A DNA stretch of 55,321 nucleotides, from the NCBI GenBank assembly GCA_017429695.1, contig JAFROK010000039.1:1-55321 (forward strand), in the 5' to 3' direction. Below are positions 37,869 through 46,714 of this stretch, one piece after another. The position numbers and the translations under genes are program-made. Below the pieces are notes generated by a model. The model was not told where the DNA came from. It was given only the letters and a program-made list of their open reading frames with translations, and did no database searches. This DNA comes from Clostridia bacterium. Its GTDB lineage: Bacteria; Bacillota; Clostridia; Christensenellales; Aristaeellaceae. The number at the start of each line of letters is the position of its first letter. Positions within the stretch are counted from its first letter, which is position 1.

Positions 37869-38711
37869 ATGGAAGCAATTACCAATTTTCTGACGTCCAA
37901 TCCACTGATAAACTCCCTGATCGCCCTGGGGTTCAACGCAGTACTGGCCTTCCTGGTTGCATTTGTGCTGCTGAAAATTGAGCGAAAAGCCGGAAAAAAA
38001 TGGATTGAAAAGCATGGTGGAATCAACAGCCGGTTTACGGAAAAAATCATCCGGTTTGTGATCATTTTTATTGCTTTCCTGTGGGTGATTATGAGCAGTT
38101 CACTGACACAGGCATTCGGTAATTCCATTTTCCAGGGGACAACCGTATTGGCCGCTATCGCGGGCTTTGCGGCAAAGCCTGTGTTGTCCGATATGTTCTG
38201 CGGATTTATGCTCAGCACCACAAAACCGTTCAATATCGGTGACCGGATTGAACTTGATGACGGAACGGCCGGGATTGTGAAGGATATCACCATCCGCCAT
38301 GTGGTGCTCCAGGGGATTGATACCCTGAGGATTGTTATTCCTAATAGTGAAATTAACAGCAAGCGCATTACAAACCTGAGCCATCAGCCGGGTTACCGGA
38401 GCATTCATTTCCGGTTTTCCGTCGGACTGAATTCCAATATCGAACAGGTCAAACAGGTGATTTATGACGCTGTACGGCAAAGCCCCAGATCTGTTCCGAG
38501 AAAGGACGATGAATATTCCCCCGTATACTTTATCGCCTACCAACCGAATGGAATTGAAATGGCCACGACAGTCTACTATCAGCCGACCAGCCCGACCGAA
38601 AGCGTTAAGGATGATATCAACAGCCGGGTAAAAAAGGCCCTGGATGATGCCGGCATCGAGATTCCGTACGGATATGTGAATGTGCTGATGCACAACAACG
38701 AAGAAGCATAA
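37869..38711 (+). CDS. mscS: MscS-type mechanosensitive channel
   Basis: This small-conductance channel releases solutes during hypo-osmotic shock. The 280-residue protein has three N-terminal membrane segments (about 15-40, 58-78, 88-112) with the pore helix around AAIAGFAAKPVLSDMFCGF. The beta domain FNIGDRIELDDGTAGIVKDI and a cytosolic alpha/beta tail follow. AAAAGGAG precedes the ATG. It reads toward the PTS gene but is separated from it by 52 bases. Confidence 0.92.
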   Translation: MEAITNFLTSNPLINSLIALGFNAVLAFLVAFVLLKIERKAGKKWIEKHGGINSRFTEKIIRFVIIFIAFLWVIMSSSLTQAFGNSIFQGTTVLAAIAGFAAKPVLSDMFCGFMLSTTKPFNIGDRIELDDGTAGIVKDITIRHVVLQGIDTLRIVIPNSEINSKRITNLSHQPGYRSIHFRFSVGLNSNIEQVKQVIYDAVRQSPRSVPRKDDEYSPVYFIAYQPNGIEMATTVYYQPTSPTESVKDDINSRVKKALDDAGIEIPYGYVNVLMHNNEEA

Positions 38712-38763
38712 GGGCTGCTGAGGGAAGCCTTTTTTCAACAGAAAACCGGAAAGGAATGATCGT

Positions 38764-40758
38764 GTGAAATACCTTCAGAAATTGGGGAAGGCCCTGATGC
38801 TTCCCGTATCAGTTATGCCAATCTGCGCACTGCTGATGGGAATCGGATATCTTCTTTGCCCCGCAGCGATGCAGGGCGGGGATATCAGCGGCGTAGGAGC
38901 GAGTATTGGATATTTCCTGATCAAGGCCGGCGGCGCACTGATTGATCATATTGCGCTACTGTTCGCTATCGGCGTTGGCCTTGGCATGTCAGAAAAAAAT
39001 GACGGAATCGGCGCCCTGGCGGGACTGGTTGCCTGGCTGATGATTACAACGCTGCTGAATGTAAACACGGTCAAAACGCTGATTCCCGATGTGGCAGAAG
39101 ACAGCAACCGAGTGCTCGCATTTGAGAAAATTGAAAATCCATTTATCGGCATCCTCTCGGGAATTATCGGATCGATATGCTTTAACAGGTTCCATAAGAC
39201 GAAACTGCCGGACTGGCTGGCCTTCTTCAGCGGCAAGCGGGCGGTGGCGATTTTTGCCGGGTTATTTTCTGTTGTGGTTTCCTTTGCACTGCTGCTGATC
39301 TGGCCGTTGATTTTCTCAGGGCTTGTGGTCGTGGGCAAGGGAATTGAACAGATGGGACCGGCCGGCGCAGGTCTTTATGCATTTCTGAACCGGCTGCTGA
39401 TTCCCTTCGGACTGCATCACGCCCTGAACAACGTATTCTGGTTTGACACGATCGGGTTGGGAGACCTGTCCCATTTCTGGGCAGGACATATTACCGGAGA
39501 TCCCGGCGTTACCTGGTCACTGGGCATGTATATGTCCGGATTCTTCCCATGCATGATGTTCGGCGTTCCGGCAGCAGCCCTGGCCATGATCCACAGCGCG
39601 AAACCGGAACGCAGGAAAGCGGCGATAGGTATCCTGCTGTCCAGCGCAATCTGCTCGTTTGTATGCGGCGTGACGGAACCTTTTGAGTTTTCATTTATGT
39701 TCCTCTCCCCTGTACTGTACGGGATCTATGCGCTTATGTACGGACTGATGACCGTTCTGACGGTAATTACCGGTTTCAGGGCCGGATTCTGCTTTTCCGC
39801 CGGACTGACAGACCTGATCTTTTCCGCATCACTGCCGGCAGCAGCCAAGACATGGCTTATTCTTCCGCTGGGGGCGCTTTCCTTTGCACTGTTCTTCGGC
39901 GTGTTCCGGCTTGCGATTAATAAATGGAACCTGAAAACACCCGGACGGGAAGATGAGGAAACCGTTTCACTGCAGGAAAACGTTCAGGTGACTGAGCACA
40001 CCGGCGGAAAGTATGCCGCCATGGCACAGACAATTATCCGGGGCCTCGGCGGCGCTGATAATATCACATCCATTGACAACTGCATTACGCGGCTGCGGCT
40101 GGAAATTAAAGATATGGGGAAAGTGGATGAAAGTATCATCCGTTCCTCAGGAGCCGCTGGTGTGATCCGTCCGGGAAAGAATGCAATGCAGGTTGTAATC
40201 GGCACTACGGTCCAGTTTGTGGCGGATGAAATGAAAAATATGGCCGGAAAAGCTGCGGCCGGGATCATGCCGGCAGCAGAAAACACCGGAGGGGAAAAAG
40301 AAGCGGCATATTTTCCCGGAAGTCATCCGAAGGTTACCATAACAGACCTGATTTTTGATACGCCTGATCATCCGGAAAACGGGATTCACGCTCCGGCAGC
40401 CGGAGAACTGATCTCAATGGAAGAAATACCGGATCCGGTATTCTCGCAGGGCGTGTTGGGTGAATGCGCTGGGATTATGCCGGATAACGGCAAAGTTTAT
40501 GCACCTGTCAGCGGAACGGTCAGCACAGTGATCGATACCGGACATGCGGTGTCGCTGACCGGAAACGGAGAAGAGATCCTGGTTCACGCAGGACTGGATA
40601 CCGTGAAGATGAACGGGGAAGGCTTCCGGGTTTATGTAAAGGAAGGAGAGGCGGTTTCACAGGGCCAGCTGATCATGGAAATGGATCCAGAACTTATCCG
40701 CAAAAGGGGATTCAGCCCGATGATTATCGTGGCACGTGTGGGAAAGACAGAAAATTAA
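38764..40758 (+). CDS. PTS permease EIICBA, glucose/N-acetylglucosamine type
   Basis: This single-chain phosphotransferase system imports and phosphorylates a hexose. The 664-residue protein has a membrane EIIC domain (about 1-385; LGKALMLPVSVMPICALL, FGLHHALNNVFWFDTIG, GVTEPFEFSFMF). EIIB (about 415-490) has the phospho-cysteine C440 (DNCITRLRL). EIIA (about 525-655) has the phospho-histidine H608 (EILVHAGLDTV). N-acetylglucosamine is my first guess from the EIIC motifs, glucose second. A GTG start at 38764 follows GGAAAGGAATG. HPr and EI are not in the window. No antiterminator (RAT) site was seen. Confidence 0.9.
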   Translation: MKYLQKLGKALMLPVSVMPICALLMGIGYLLCPAAMQGGDISGVGASIGYFLIKAGGALIDHIALLFAIGVGLGMSEKNDGIGALAGLVAWLMITTLLNVNTVKTLIPDVAEDSNRVLAFEKIENPFIGILSGIIGSICFNRFHKTKLPDWLAFFSGKRAVAIFAGLFSVVVSFALLLIWPLIFSGLVVVGKGIEQMGPAGAGLYAFLNRLLIPFGLHHALNNVFWFDTIGLGDLSHFWAGHITGDPGVTWSLGMYMSGFFPCMMFGVPAAALAMIHSAKPERRKAAIGILLSSAICSFVCGVTEPFEFSFMFLSPVLYGIYALMYGLMTVLTVITGFRAGFCFSAGLTDLIFSASLPAAAKTWLILPLGALSFALFFGVFRLAINKWNLKTPGREDEETVSLQENVQVTEHTGGKYAAMAQTIIRGLGGADNITSIDNCITRLRLEIKDMGKVDESIIRSSGAAGVIRPGKNAMQVVIGTTVQFVADEMKNMAGKAAAGIMPAAENTGGEKEAAYFPGSHPKVTITDLIFDTPDHPENGIHAPAAGELISMEEIPDPVFSQGVLGECAGIMPDNGKVYAPVSGTVSTVIDTGHAVSLTGNGEEILVHAGLDTVKMNGEGFRVYVKEGEAVSQGQLIMEMDPELIRKRGFSPMIIVARVGKTEN

Positions 40759-40780
40759 ACAGACTAAGCGGGTGCTGCTT

Positions 40781-41662
40781 ATGAAACGAATACTTATTGT
40801 GCTGATATGCTGTGTGATGACTGGATGCATTGCAGCCGGAGCAGTAGAAAGCGGGGAAGCTGCGATGAAAGCGCAGATTGAAACAGTCAGAGTGAATGAT
40901 TTTCGATGGACTGCATCAGGTTTGGCAGTGGGGACAGGACGCTTGTGATCCTGCCCGGGCTCAGCGTAGACAGCATCACCAAATATGCGGATGATGTTGC
41001 GAATGCCTACAGTGTGATGACAGAAGATTTTACCATATGGCTGTTCAGCCAAAGAAATGAACTTCCTGCTGAATATTCTGTGATTGATATGGCCCGGGAT
41101 ACCGCAGCGGCAATCCGGTGCCTTGGCCTTGAAGAAATCAGTTTATTCGGCGTATCTAAAGGCGGAATGGTGGCAATGACCGTGGCCATTCAGGAACCTG
41201 AACTGGTCAGCAGATTGATTCTTGGCTCCACGGCAGCCAAAGTGAATACGGAAAGATACCAGGTGATTGATTATTGGGTACAACTGGCCAAGGAAAGCAA
41301 ACGGGAGGAACTGTGCCTGGCATTTGGTGAAAAAATCTATCCGGAAAACGTATTCGAGTAATCCAAAGATCTGCTGATTGAAAACGCCAAAAGCATTACC
41401 GAAGAAGAACTGGAGCGATTTGTTATTCTGGCGGAAGGAATCAAGGGCTTTGACGTAAAAAGACCAGCTGGAAAAGATCCAATGTCCAGTACTGGTGATC
41501 GGCTCCCTGGATGACCAGGTGCTCGGAAGCGAAGCATCGGAACAAATTGCAGAACAGTTGAAGGGGCGGTGTAAACTGTATATGTACGACGGCTACGGAC
41601 ATGCCGCATACGACCTGGCGACGGATTACAAAGAGAGGATTCTTCAGTTCTTGCTTCAGTAA
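40781..41662 (+). pseudogene. Decayed alpha/beta hydrolase with lipoprotein-type signal
   Basis: Three pieces together make one hydrolase of about 290 residues. Piece one begins MKRILIVLICCVMTGC, a lipoprotein-like signal, and reaches VRVNDFR; a one-base loss near 40901-40906 shifts the frame. Piece two runs MDCIRFGSGDRTLVILPGLS through FGVSKGGMVAM, where the nucleophile serine sits, to FE then TAA at 41359-41361. Reading on, SKDLLIENAKSITEEEL continues the homologous protein. An extra A in the run 41457-41461 shifts frame again, after which CPVLVIGSLDDQV and GYGHAAYDLATDY (catalytic Asp and His) follow to a stop at 41660-41662. Three lesions argue for real decay rather than a sequencing slip. 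Confidence 0.85.
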
Positions 41663-41710
41663 ATAAACCAAACCACAAGGGCCGATAAACGGCCCATTTT
41701 TCATAGTATA

Positions 41711-41743
41711 TGAAAAGCCCTACAGGGTTGTCCTGTAAGGCTT
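41711..41743 (-). terminator. Terminator of tRNA-Leu
   Basis: On the minus strand an AAGCC.TACAGG stem (11 pairs, one mismatch, 5-base loop) is followed by TTTT, right after the tRNA 3' end. Confidence 0.75.
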
Positions 41744-41744
41744 G

Positions 41745-41827
41745 TGCGGATGGCGGGGGTCGAACCCGCACGCCGGTTAAGGCAGGGGATTTTAAGTCCC
41801 CGGTGTCTGCCATTCCACCACATCCGC
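41745..41827 (-). tRNA. tRNA-Leu (anticodon TAA)
   Basis: This 83-nt class II tRNA on the minus strand has the acceptor stem GCGGATG/CATCCGC, discriminator A, anticodon loop CTTAAAA between GGGGA and TCCCC, and a long variable arm. The T-loop is TTCGACC. No CCA is encoded. It reads the UUA codon. Confidence 0.95.
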
Positions 41828-41884
41828 TGATATGCTGAAAGTATAACACTTTGCGGATGTGGAATCAAGAGAAAAAGGGGGCTT

Positions 41885-43705
41885 TCAGTCTTTGGACTGA
41901 TTCAGCGTAAGATATACCGTATAGGTTTCGTCCGTTACATCATAAAGAGGGACCAGGCGGAAATTGGGTTGCTGGTGACGGGTGCGCCAGGTGCTTTGCT
42001 GCCAGACGAACACATCATAGGTATGCGGTATTTCCGGAAGCAGAGTTTCTTCCGGATGGTCAGGATCCACAGTCAGGCCGCAGTCATGATCAGTCAAGGC
42101 GGCGAGGACAATCGGCCCTTCCACGGCAGCGGCCATTTCCGGTGCGCCTTCCAGTGGTTCAAAGCGAATGGCAGAAGGGAAGAAGACATCCAGTTCATCT
42201 TTATGCCAGACACGGGTAATGAGCAGGTATCCGTCCCGGATTTCTGCCTGGACCGGATCCCCGTTCAGGGATATTTCCGGGTTTCCGTCACACCAGGCAG
42301 GAACGCGCAGTTTCAACGTGAAAGGAACGGACATATCCGTCCTGACAGTAAACCGCAGGCTCCACCGGGAAACACGACCGCCGCTGTGTTCATCAAACAG
42401 CACCTGGTTATTGTAATTCTTCATATGGACAGATTGGGACAGGCAAACCTTGCCGCTGTCGAGGGAAACGGTTGCCTCCGACGGAATATACTGACTGACG
42501 GTAATATCCGTTCCGTCTGTGTACCATATCAGCGAAGGATACATTGTCTGGGCCTGGACCATGGTGCCGAAACAGCACCAGAAGTCCCGGGTGCGGCTGC
42601 CCCAGGTTTTGCGTGAGCCGGGTGCCATGGGCAGGAAGTAGGTCGGCATACCGGTGTTCTTGTTCTGCTGGGCCAGGAAACCGTTATAGATGGCCCGCTC
42701 AATATAATCCGCATAGCGAACATCGCCGGTCCAGCGATACAGGTATTCCGCAGTACGAACCATATTGTAGATTGTGCAGAATTCCTGATCCGTTCCGGTC
42801 AGGTACTGGGCATGGGCATGGGGCGGAATCCAGAACTCACCAGCATTAGAAGCGGTGGTGGCAAACATCCCACGGTCTGTGACCGCATTTTTCCAGAAGG
42901 CTTCCATACGATGCATCCACTTGCTGTCCCCGGTGATTTCAAACAGGCGACCGGCGCCGTGGGAGACGGGAATGGAAGCGTTGGCATGATCATCTGTCAG
43001 GGCATCGGACCCTTCATCCAACCGGTCAAACAGGGCATTTCCCTCATAGGCTTTGACCAACTTCTGATATTTTTCCTTACCTGTCAGGACCATGAGGTCC
43101 GCCCAGACTTCGAGCATACCGGCCTGTTCACCGCTGAACACCGCAGCAGGATCGGAAGTCTGCACATCATCCACCCAGCGAACATACCAGTCGGCCAGAT
43201 GGTCGAGGATATCAATGGCAGTCTGATTGCCGAGCAGATCATAGACATCCTTGAGGCCCATGATCGTTTTATGCATGGTATATTGGGGAGACCAGATATA
43301 CCGGCCTGGTTTCATCATTGCGAAATACTTTTCCGGAATGGAGCCGATCCATTCACCGCCGTTCAGCTGCTGACAGCGGGCGAGTTCAGAAACAATATGG
43401 TCCAGTTTTGCCCGGAGCTCCGGTTTGTTACCGCCTACGCAAAGCGAGGCCGCCGCGGAGAGCCAGTGGCCCAGGAAGTGACCGCGAAGCTGACAGCTGG
43501 GAGCCTCCCAACCCCAATGCATTTTAGCAGTGGAAGGATCCGGAATAATCTGCAGACCAGGCAGGATGATCCCGGCTTCCAGATAAAAATTCTGCAGTAG
43601 ACAGGTGGAATCCAGTTCCAGAAGGTATGCTTCATTCAGGTCCATCCGGCGGCGGAAAAGACCGGGTAGTATCCGGACTTCTTTGAGAGCGGCACGGTTC
43701 AGCAT
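41885..43705 (-). CDS. GH127 beta-L-arabinofuranosidase-like enzyme
   Basis: This 606-residue (alpha/alpha)6-barrel enzyme releases beta-L-arabinofuranose from plant glycoproteins or related glycans. Family features are CQLRGHFLGHWLSA, GEWIGSIPEKYF, SVSHGA-type helix (PVSHGAGRLFEITGD) and the zinc/cysteine site FWCCFGT. The C-terminal beta domains end in YLTLNQSKD. There is no signal peptide, so it is probably cytosolic. AAAGGAG precedes the ATG. It is divergent from the sugar-sensor/GGDEF gene, which suggests the sensor may respond to its product or substrate. Confidence 0.9.
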   Translation of the reverse strand: MLNRAALKEVRILPGLFRRRMDLNEAYLLELDSTCLLQNFYLEAGIILPGLQIIPDPSTAKMHWGWEAPSCQLRGHFLGHWLSAAASLCVGGNKPELRAKLDHIVSELARCQQLNGGEWIGSIPEKYFAMMKPGRYIWSPQYTMHKTIMGLKDVYDLLGNQTAIDILDHLADWYVRWVDDVQTSDPAAVFSGEQAGMLEVWADLMVLTGKEKYQKLVKAYEGNALFDRLDEGSDALTDDHANASIPVSHGAGRLFEITGDSKWMHRMEAFWKNAVTDRGMFATTASNAGEFWIPPHAHAQYLTGTDQEFCTIYNMVRTAEYLYRWTGDVRYADYIERAIYNGFLAQQNKNTGMPTYFLPMAPGSRKTWGSRTRDFWCCFGTMVQAQTMYPSLIWYTDGTDITVSQYIPSEATVSLDSGKVCLSQSVHMKNYNNQVLFDEHSGGRVSRWSLRFTVRTDMSVPFTLKLRVPAWCDGNPEISLNGDPVQAEIRDGYLLITRVWHKDELDVFFPSAIRFEPLEGAPEMAAAVEGPIVLAALTDHDCGLTVDPDHPEETLLPEIPHTYDVFVWQQSTWRTRHQQPNFRLVPLYDVTDETYTVYLTLNQSKD

Positions 43706-43819
43706 GAAGAGGGCTCCTTTCCATGTTCGGATTTCAGTTATTTGTGATGGACAAATTGATTTATTACGGGATTCGCTGGTACTTTAGCATATTTTGAGGG
43801 TTCTTACAATGGATGAATG

Positions 43820-43857
43820 GTTACGGTTTGTTACAAAATAGTTACATCAATAATTAC
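43820..43857 (+). promoter_or_regulatory. Helically phased TTAC direct repeats
   Basis: GTTAC occurs at 43820, 43830 and 43841, and ATTAC at 43853, spaced 10-12 bases and so on the same DNA face. They end 15 bases before the -35 box of the GGDEF gene and may bind an activator or repressor. Confidence 0.4.
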
Positions 43858-43871
43858 ATCAGAAAATCAAC

Positions 43872-43900
43872 TTGTAATTCTTGGGTGGATGCGGTATAAT
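43872..43900 (+). promoter_or_regulatory. Promoter of the sensor/GGDEF gene
   Basis: TTGTAA (43872-43877), a 17-base spacer and a consensus TATAAT (43895-43900) lie 60 bases before the start codon. Confidence 0.75.
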
Positions 43901-43960
43901 TTAAAAAGTATAAGACACAACCGGGATAAATGATCATATCCCACAGGAGGATCTACACTG

Positions 43961-45853
43961 ATGAGCCGCAAAAAAATCGCCGTGCTGATCGCCAGTATTG
44001 ACCGTGAATACCAGCAGGACTTTGTATCCGGGCTGACATCCGCCGGAGCGAACCGGGATATGGATATCTGCATTTTCAATACACAAGGGCATATGAACGT
44101 TGCGATTTCTTCCACCAGTGAAGTGGGAGAAAGCATGATTTACGATCTCCCTGACCTGTCTGAATTTGACGGTATTATTTCCATGCCGGCCACGATGGGT
44201 AATGACATCGCTTTACATAAAGTGAATGAAGTACTCCGGCCGCTACAGCAGTCCGGCAAACCGCATGTGTCCATCGACGTACCCCAGGATGGCGCTGTAT
44301 GTATTACATTTGACGATGCGATCAGCGTTGAAGAACTGACGGAACACCTGATTACCGAACACGGAGCCCGGAAAATTGCTTTTGTCTGCGGACCGCTGAA
44401 TTCCAGCGTGGCTGTATCCCGGCTTGATGCATGCCGGAAATCCATGGCAAAGCACAGACTGGAACTGGATAATCGCCTGGTTTTTGATGGTGAATGGACC
44501 CGCGTGGGTGGCAGAAAGGCGGCTGAGAAGATTCTTGAAAATGGCGGGGAACTGCCGGATGCCATTATCTGCGCAAACGACGATATGGCCCTGAGCGTCA
44601 TTGAATGCCTGAATGAGCAGGGAATCCGCGTGCCGAAAGATGTGATGGTCACAGGATTTGACGCATTGCGGGAGGCTGTACTGCGCGGGCTGACGACAAT
44701 CTGCCGTCCGATTGACCGGTCTGCCCGGAAGGCGATCGATATTATCAGCCAGTGGATTGACGGAAACGAACCGGCGGAAAAGCTGGTGACACTGAGCACC
44801 ATACCGATTTACGGCGAAACATGCGGATGCAGCCAGAACCTGGAGCATATGAATGAAAAACTTCGTATGCTGGGAACAGAACGCTGGAATATGGAAACAA
44901 TCCTGACCCGGGTCAGCATGTTCTCCGGAACCATGGCGGGCGTCGGTGACGAAAAGGAAGCATACGAGAAGATCCGGGAATTTACAGCCAGCTGGGATAT
45001 CCGGGAACTGTACCTGTGTGTGGATCCGTCAATCTGTCGCGATGTGGAAACGGATGCGCAGGGAACAAAATACCCGGATGAAATGCTGCTGCTGTACGGC
45101 ATCAGAAACGGTAAGGAATATGAAACCCATTTGTTCCATAAATCCGACCTGACGCCGGTCATGCGGGAAATGAGAAAGAACAACGTATGCCTGGTATTCT
45201 GCCCGCTGTATTACAGGGACAGGAATTTCGGATACGTGGCGATGAGCATGGGCAATGGAACCGGGTCAGCGCTTTATTCCGTACTGATGCTGTTGAACGG
45301 GGCACTGATGAGCCTGTATCTGCAGACAAATATCAAACGATATGCCTCAACGATTGAAAAGATGGCTGTGCATGATATTATGACCGGTATGCTGAACCGG
45401 CGCGGGTACATGGAGATGGCACCCGTTGCCATGGAGGAAGCACGGAAATATCATAAAGTGTTTGCGCTGCTCAGTATGGATATGGACCATATGAAGATGA
45501 TCAATGATGAATACGGTCATCTGATGGGCGATGAAGCGATCTGCCGGATGGGGAAGGCCCTGATGGTGCTGAAGAAATATGGAATAACGCCTGTGCATAT
45601 CAGCGGCGATGAATTCCTGGCATACGGGATTTTGGACAGCGAGGAGGAAGCTGGAAAGCTGATTGGTATCATCAATGATGAGCTGGACCGGATCAACTAT
45701 GAAGATCCGTGGATATGTGCGATCAGTGCGAGTATCGGGCTTTATGCTGCGATTCCGCATGAAGGCGATACCCTGGACGCATTTATGACCAAAGCAGACC
45801 GGGCGATGTATACGAACAAGAACACGAAAAAGCACCGGCGGAAAGGTGACTGA
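43961..45853 (+). CDS. LacI-like sugar-binding sensor fused to a GAF-like region and GGDEF domain
   Basis: The 630-residue protein begins directly with a LacI/periplasmic-binding-type domain (about 4-290: KKIAVLIASIDREYQQDF, DAIICANDDMALSVIECL, VMVTGFD). It has no helix-turn-helix, signal peptide or membrane helix. A GAF-like middle (about 300-460) follows, then a diguanylate cyclase domain (about 470-625) with the signature SGDEF (548-552) in place of GGDEF. The metal-binding DMDHMKMIND is intact and there is no RxxD inhibitory site just before the signature. It probably makes cyclic di-GMP in response to a cytosolic sugar. CACAGGAGG is the ribosome site. Confidence 0.85.
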   Translation: MSRKKIAVLIASIDREYQQDFVSGLTSAGANRDMDICIFNTQGHMNVAISSTSEVGESMIYDLPDLSEFDGIISMPATMGNDIALHKVNEVLRPLQQSGKPHVSIDVPQDGAVCITFDDAISVEELTEHLITEHGARKIAFVCGPLNSSVAVSRLDACRKSMAKHRLELDNRLVFDGEWTRVGGRKAAEKILENGGELPDAIICANDDMALSVIECLNEQGIRVPKDVMVTGFDALREAVLRGLTTICRPIDRSARKAIDIISQWIDGNEPAEKLVTLSTIPIYGETCGCSQNLEHMNEKLRMLGTERWNMETILTRVSMFSGTMAGVGDEKEAYEKIREFTASWDIRELYLCVDPSICRDVETDAQGTKYPDEMLLLYGIRNGKEYETHLFHKSDLTPVMREMRKNNVCLVFCPLYYRDRNFGYVAMSMGNGTGSALYSVLMLLNGALMSLYLQTNIKRYASTIEKMAVHDIMTGMLNRRGYMEMAPVAMEEARKYHKVFALLSMDMDHMKMINDEYGHLMGDEAICRMGKALMVLKKYGITPVHISGDEFLAYGILDSEEEAGKLIGIINDELDRINYEDPWICAISASIGLYAAIPHEGDTLDAFMTKADRAMYTNKNTKKHRRKGD

Positions 45854-45861
45854 CCATACAG

Positions 45862-45894
45862 CAAAACCGGCAGGCATACGGCCTGCCGGTTTTG
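45862..45894 (+). terminator. Bidirectional terminator after the GGDEF gene
   Basis: A 14-bp perfect stem CAAAACCGGCAGGC and its complement encloses a 5-base loop. It can also serve the convergent DUF1292 gene. Confidence 0.9.
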
Positions 45895-45909
45895 TAGTTG
45901 CTAAGATGA

Positions 45910-46212
45910 TTATTCTTCATCCATGGAATCGGAAAGTTTAACGAGCTGCTCAAATACAGCATCGGCAACATCGTCATCCGGAACAGTATAGACGTCATCG
46001 CCGTTTTCATCCTGTTCGATTTTCAGAATGAAAACTTCGAGGTCTTCTTCATAGGCTTCCGGATCACAAAGCGCGAGATAGCTTTCGCCTTTGTATTCGA
46101 GGGTGGCGAGATGCTCAAAAAGAGTCTTTTCGCCGTTTTCGTCAATCAGTTCCACAATGTCGTCTTCGCTGCTGTCCTCATTCTGAGGATTCAGATTGAG
46201 TTCATCGTTCAT
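45910..46212 (-). CDS. DUF1292 (YrzB-like) protein
   Basis: This 100-residue acidic protein starts MNDELNLNPQNEDSSEDD and has the family core DIVELIDENGEKTLFEHLATLEYKG. Its function is unknown. The ATG at 46212 has GAGGAGG nine bases upstream; longer in-frame starts overlap ruvX and lack such a site. The ruvX-DUF1292 order is widely conserved in Bacillota, often downstream of alaS and IreB genes, which are not present here. Confidence 0.88.
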   Translation of the reverse strand: MNDELNLNPQNEDSSEDDIVELIDENGEKTLFEHLATLEYKGESYLALCDPEAYEEDLEVFILKIEQDENGDDVYTVPDDDVADAVFEQLVKLSDSMDEE

Positions 46213-46247
46213 GGGCGTTTTCCTCCTCGTAAAGGTTTTGCGGATCT

Positions 46248-46664
46248 TTATTGTCTGGAATGGTCCAGCCATTCCTGAAGGAAGACGGCGGCGGCTACTT
46301 TATCCACTTTCGTCTTTCTTTCAGAGCGGGAAAGGTTGCCTTCCAGCAGGGCATCTTCAGCGGCAACTGTGGAGAGGCGTTCATCCTGAAAGAACACGGT
46401 GAGTCCGGCTTTTTCAAGCTGGGCACAGAGATCACGGACCTTTTTTGCCTGAAATCCTTCCGAACCATCCATATTGAGCGGCAGGCCGGAAAGAACCTGC
46501 GTTGTCTCATAGCGGTCACAGACGGCTTTGATGGCACGGGAATCCGGTCCCCATCCGACACGGGTAATCACCTCTACAGGAGAAGCAATGGTACGGGTGG
46601 GGTCGGATACTGCGACACCGATGCGGACATCTCCGATGTCCAGGGCTACGATTCTTTCATTCAT
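46248..46664 (-). CDS. ruvX: RuvX/YqgF putative Holliday junction resolvase
   Basis: This 138-residue RNase-H-fold protein is thought to process Holliday junctions or 16S rRNA ends (YqgF). Motifs are ALDIGDVRIGVAVSDP with the first acidic residue, GLPLNMDGSEG, FQDERLSTVAAE and the late KVDKVAAAVFLQEWLD. The length is normal. It is cotranscribed with the DUF1292 gene (35-base gap). Confidence 0.92.
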   Translation of the reverse strand: MNERIVALDIGDVRIGVAVSDPTRTIASPVEVITRVGWGPDSRAIKAVCDRYETTQVLSGLPLNMDGSEGFQAKKVRDLCAQLEKAGLTVFFQDERLSTVAAEDALLEGNLSRSERKTKVDKVAAAVFLQEWLDHSRQ

Positions 46665-46671
46665 ACTTTCT

Positions 46672-46704
46672 GTAAGAAAGCCTCCGGGAAAAAGACCCGG
46701 AGGC
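46672..46704 (-). terminator. Terminator of pnp
   Basis: A 9-bp perfect stem GCCTCCGGG/CCCGGAGGC with a seven-base loop is followed by TTTCTT on the minus strand, just beyond the pnp stop. Confidence 0.88.
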
Positions 46705-46714
46705 CGATGTTTTT

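Noticed and set aside
40906-41361. Middle piece of the hydrolase as a complete small gene
   Set aside because: It lacks the first strand and the catalytic Asp and His, and homologous coding continues in the flanking frames, so it is part of a pseudogene.
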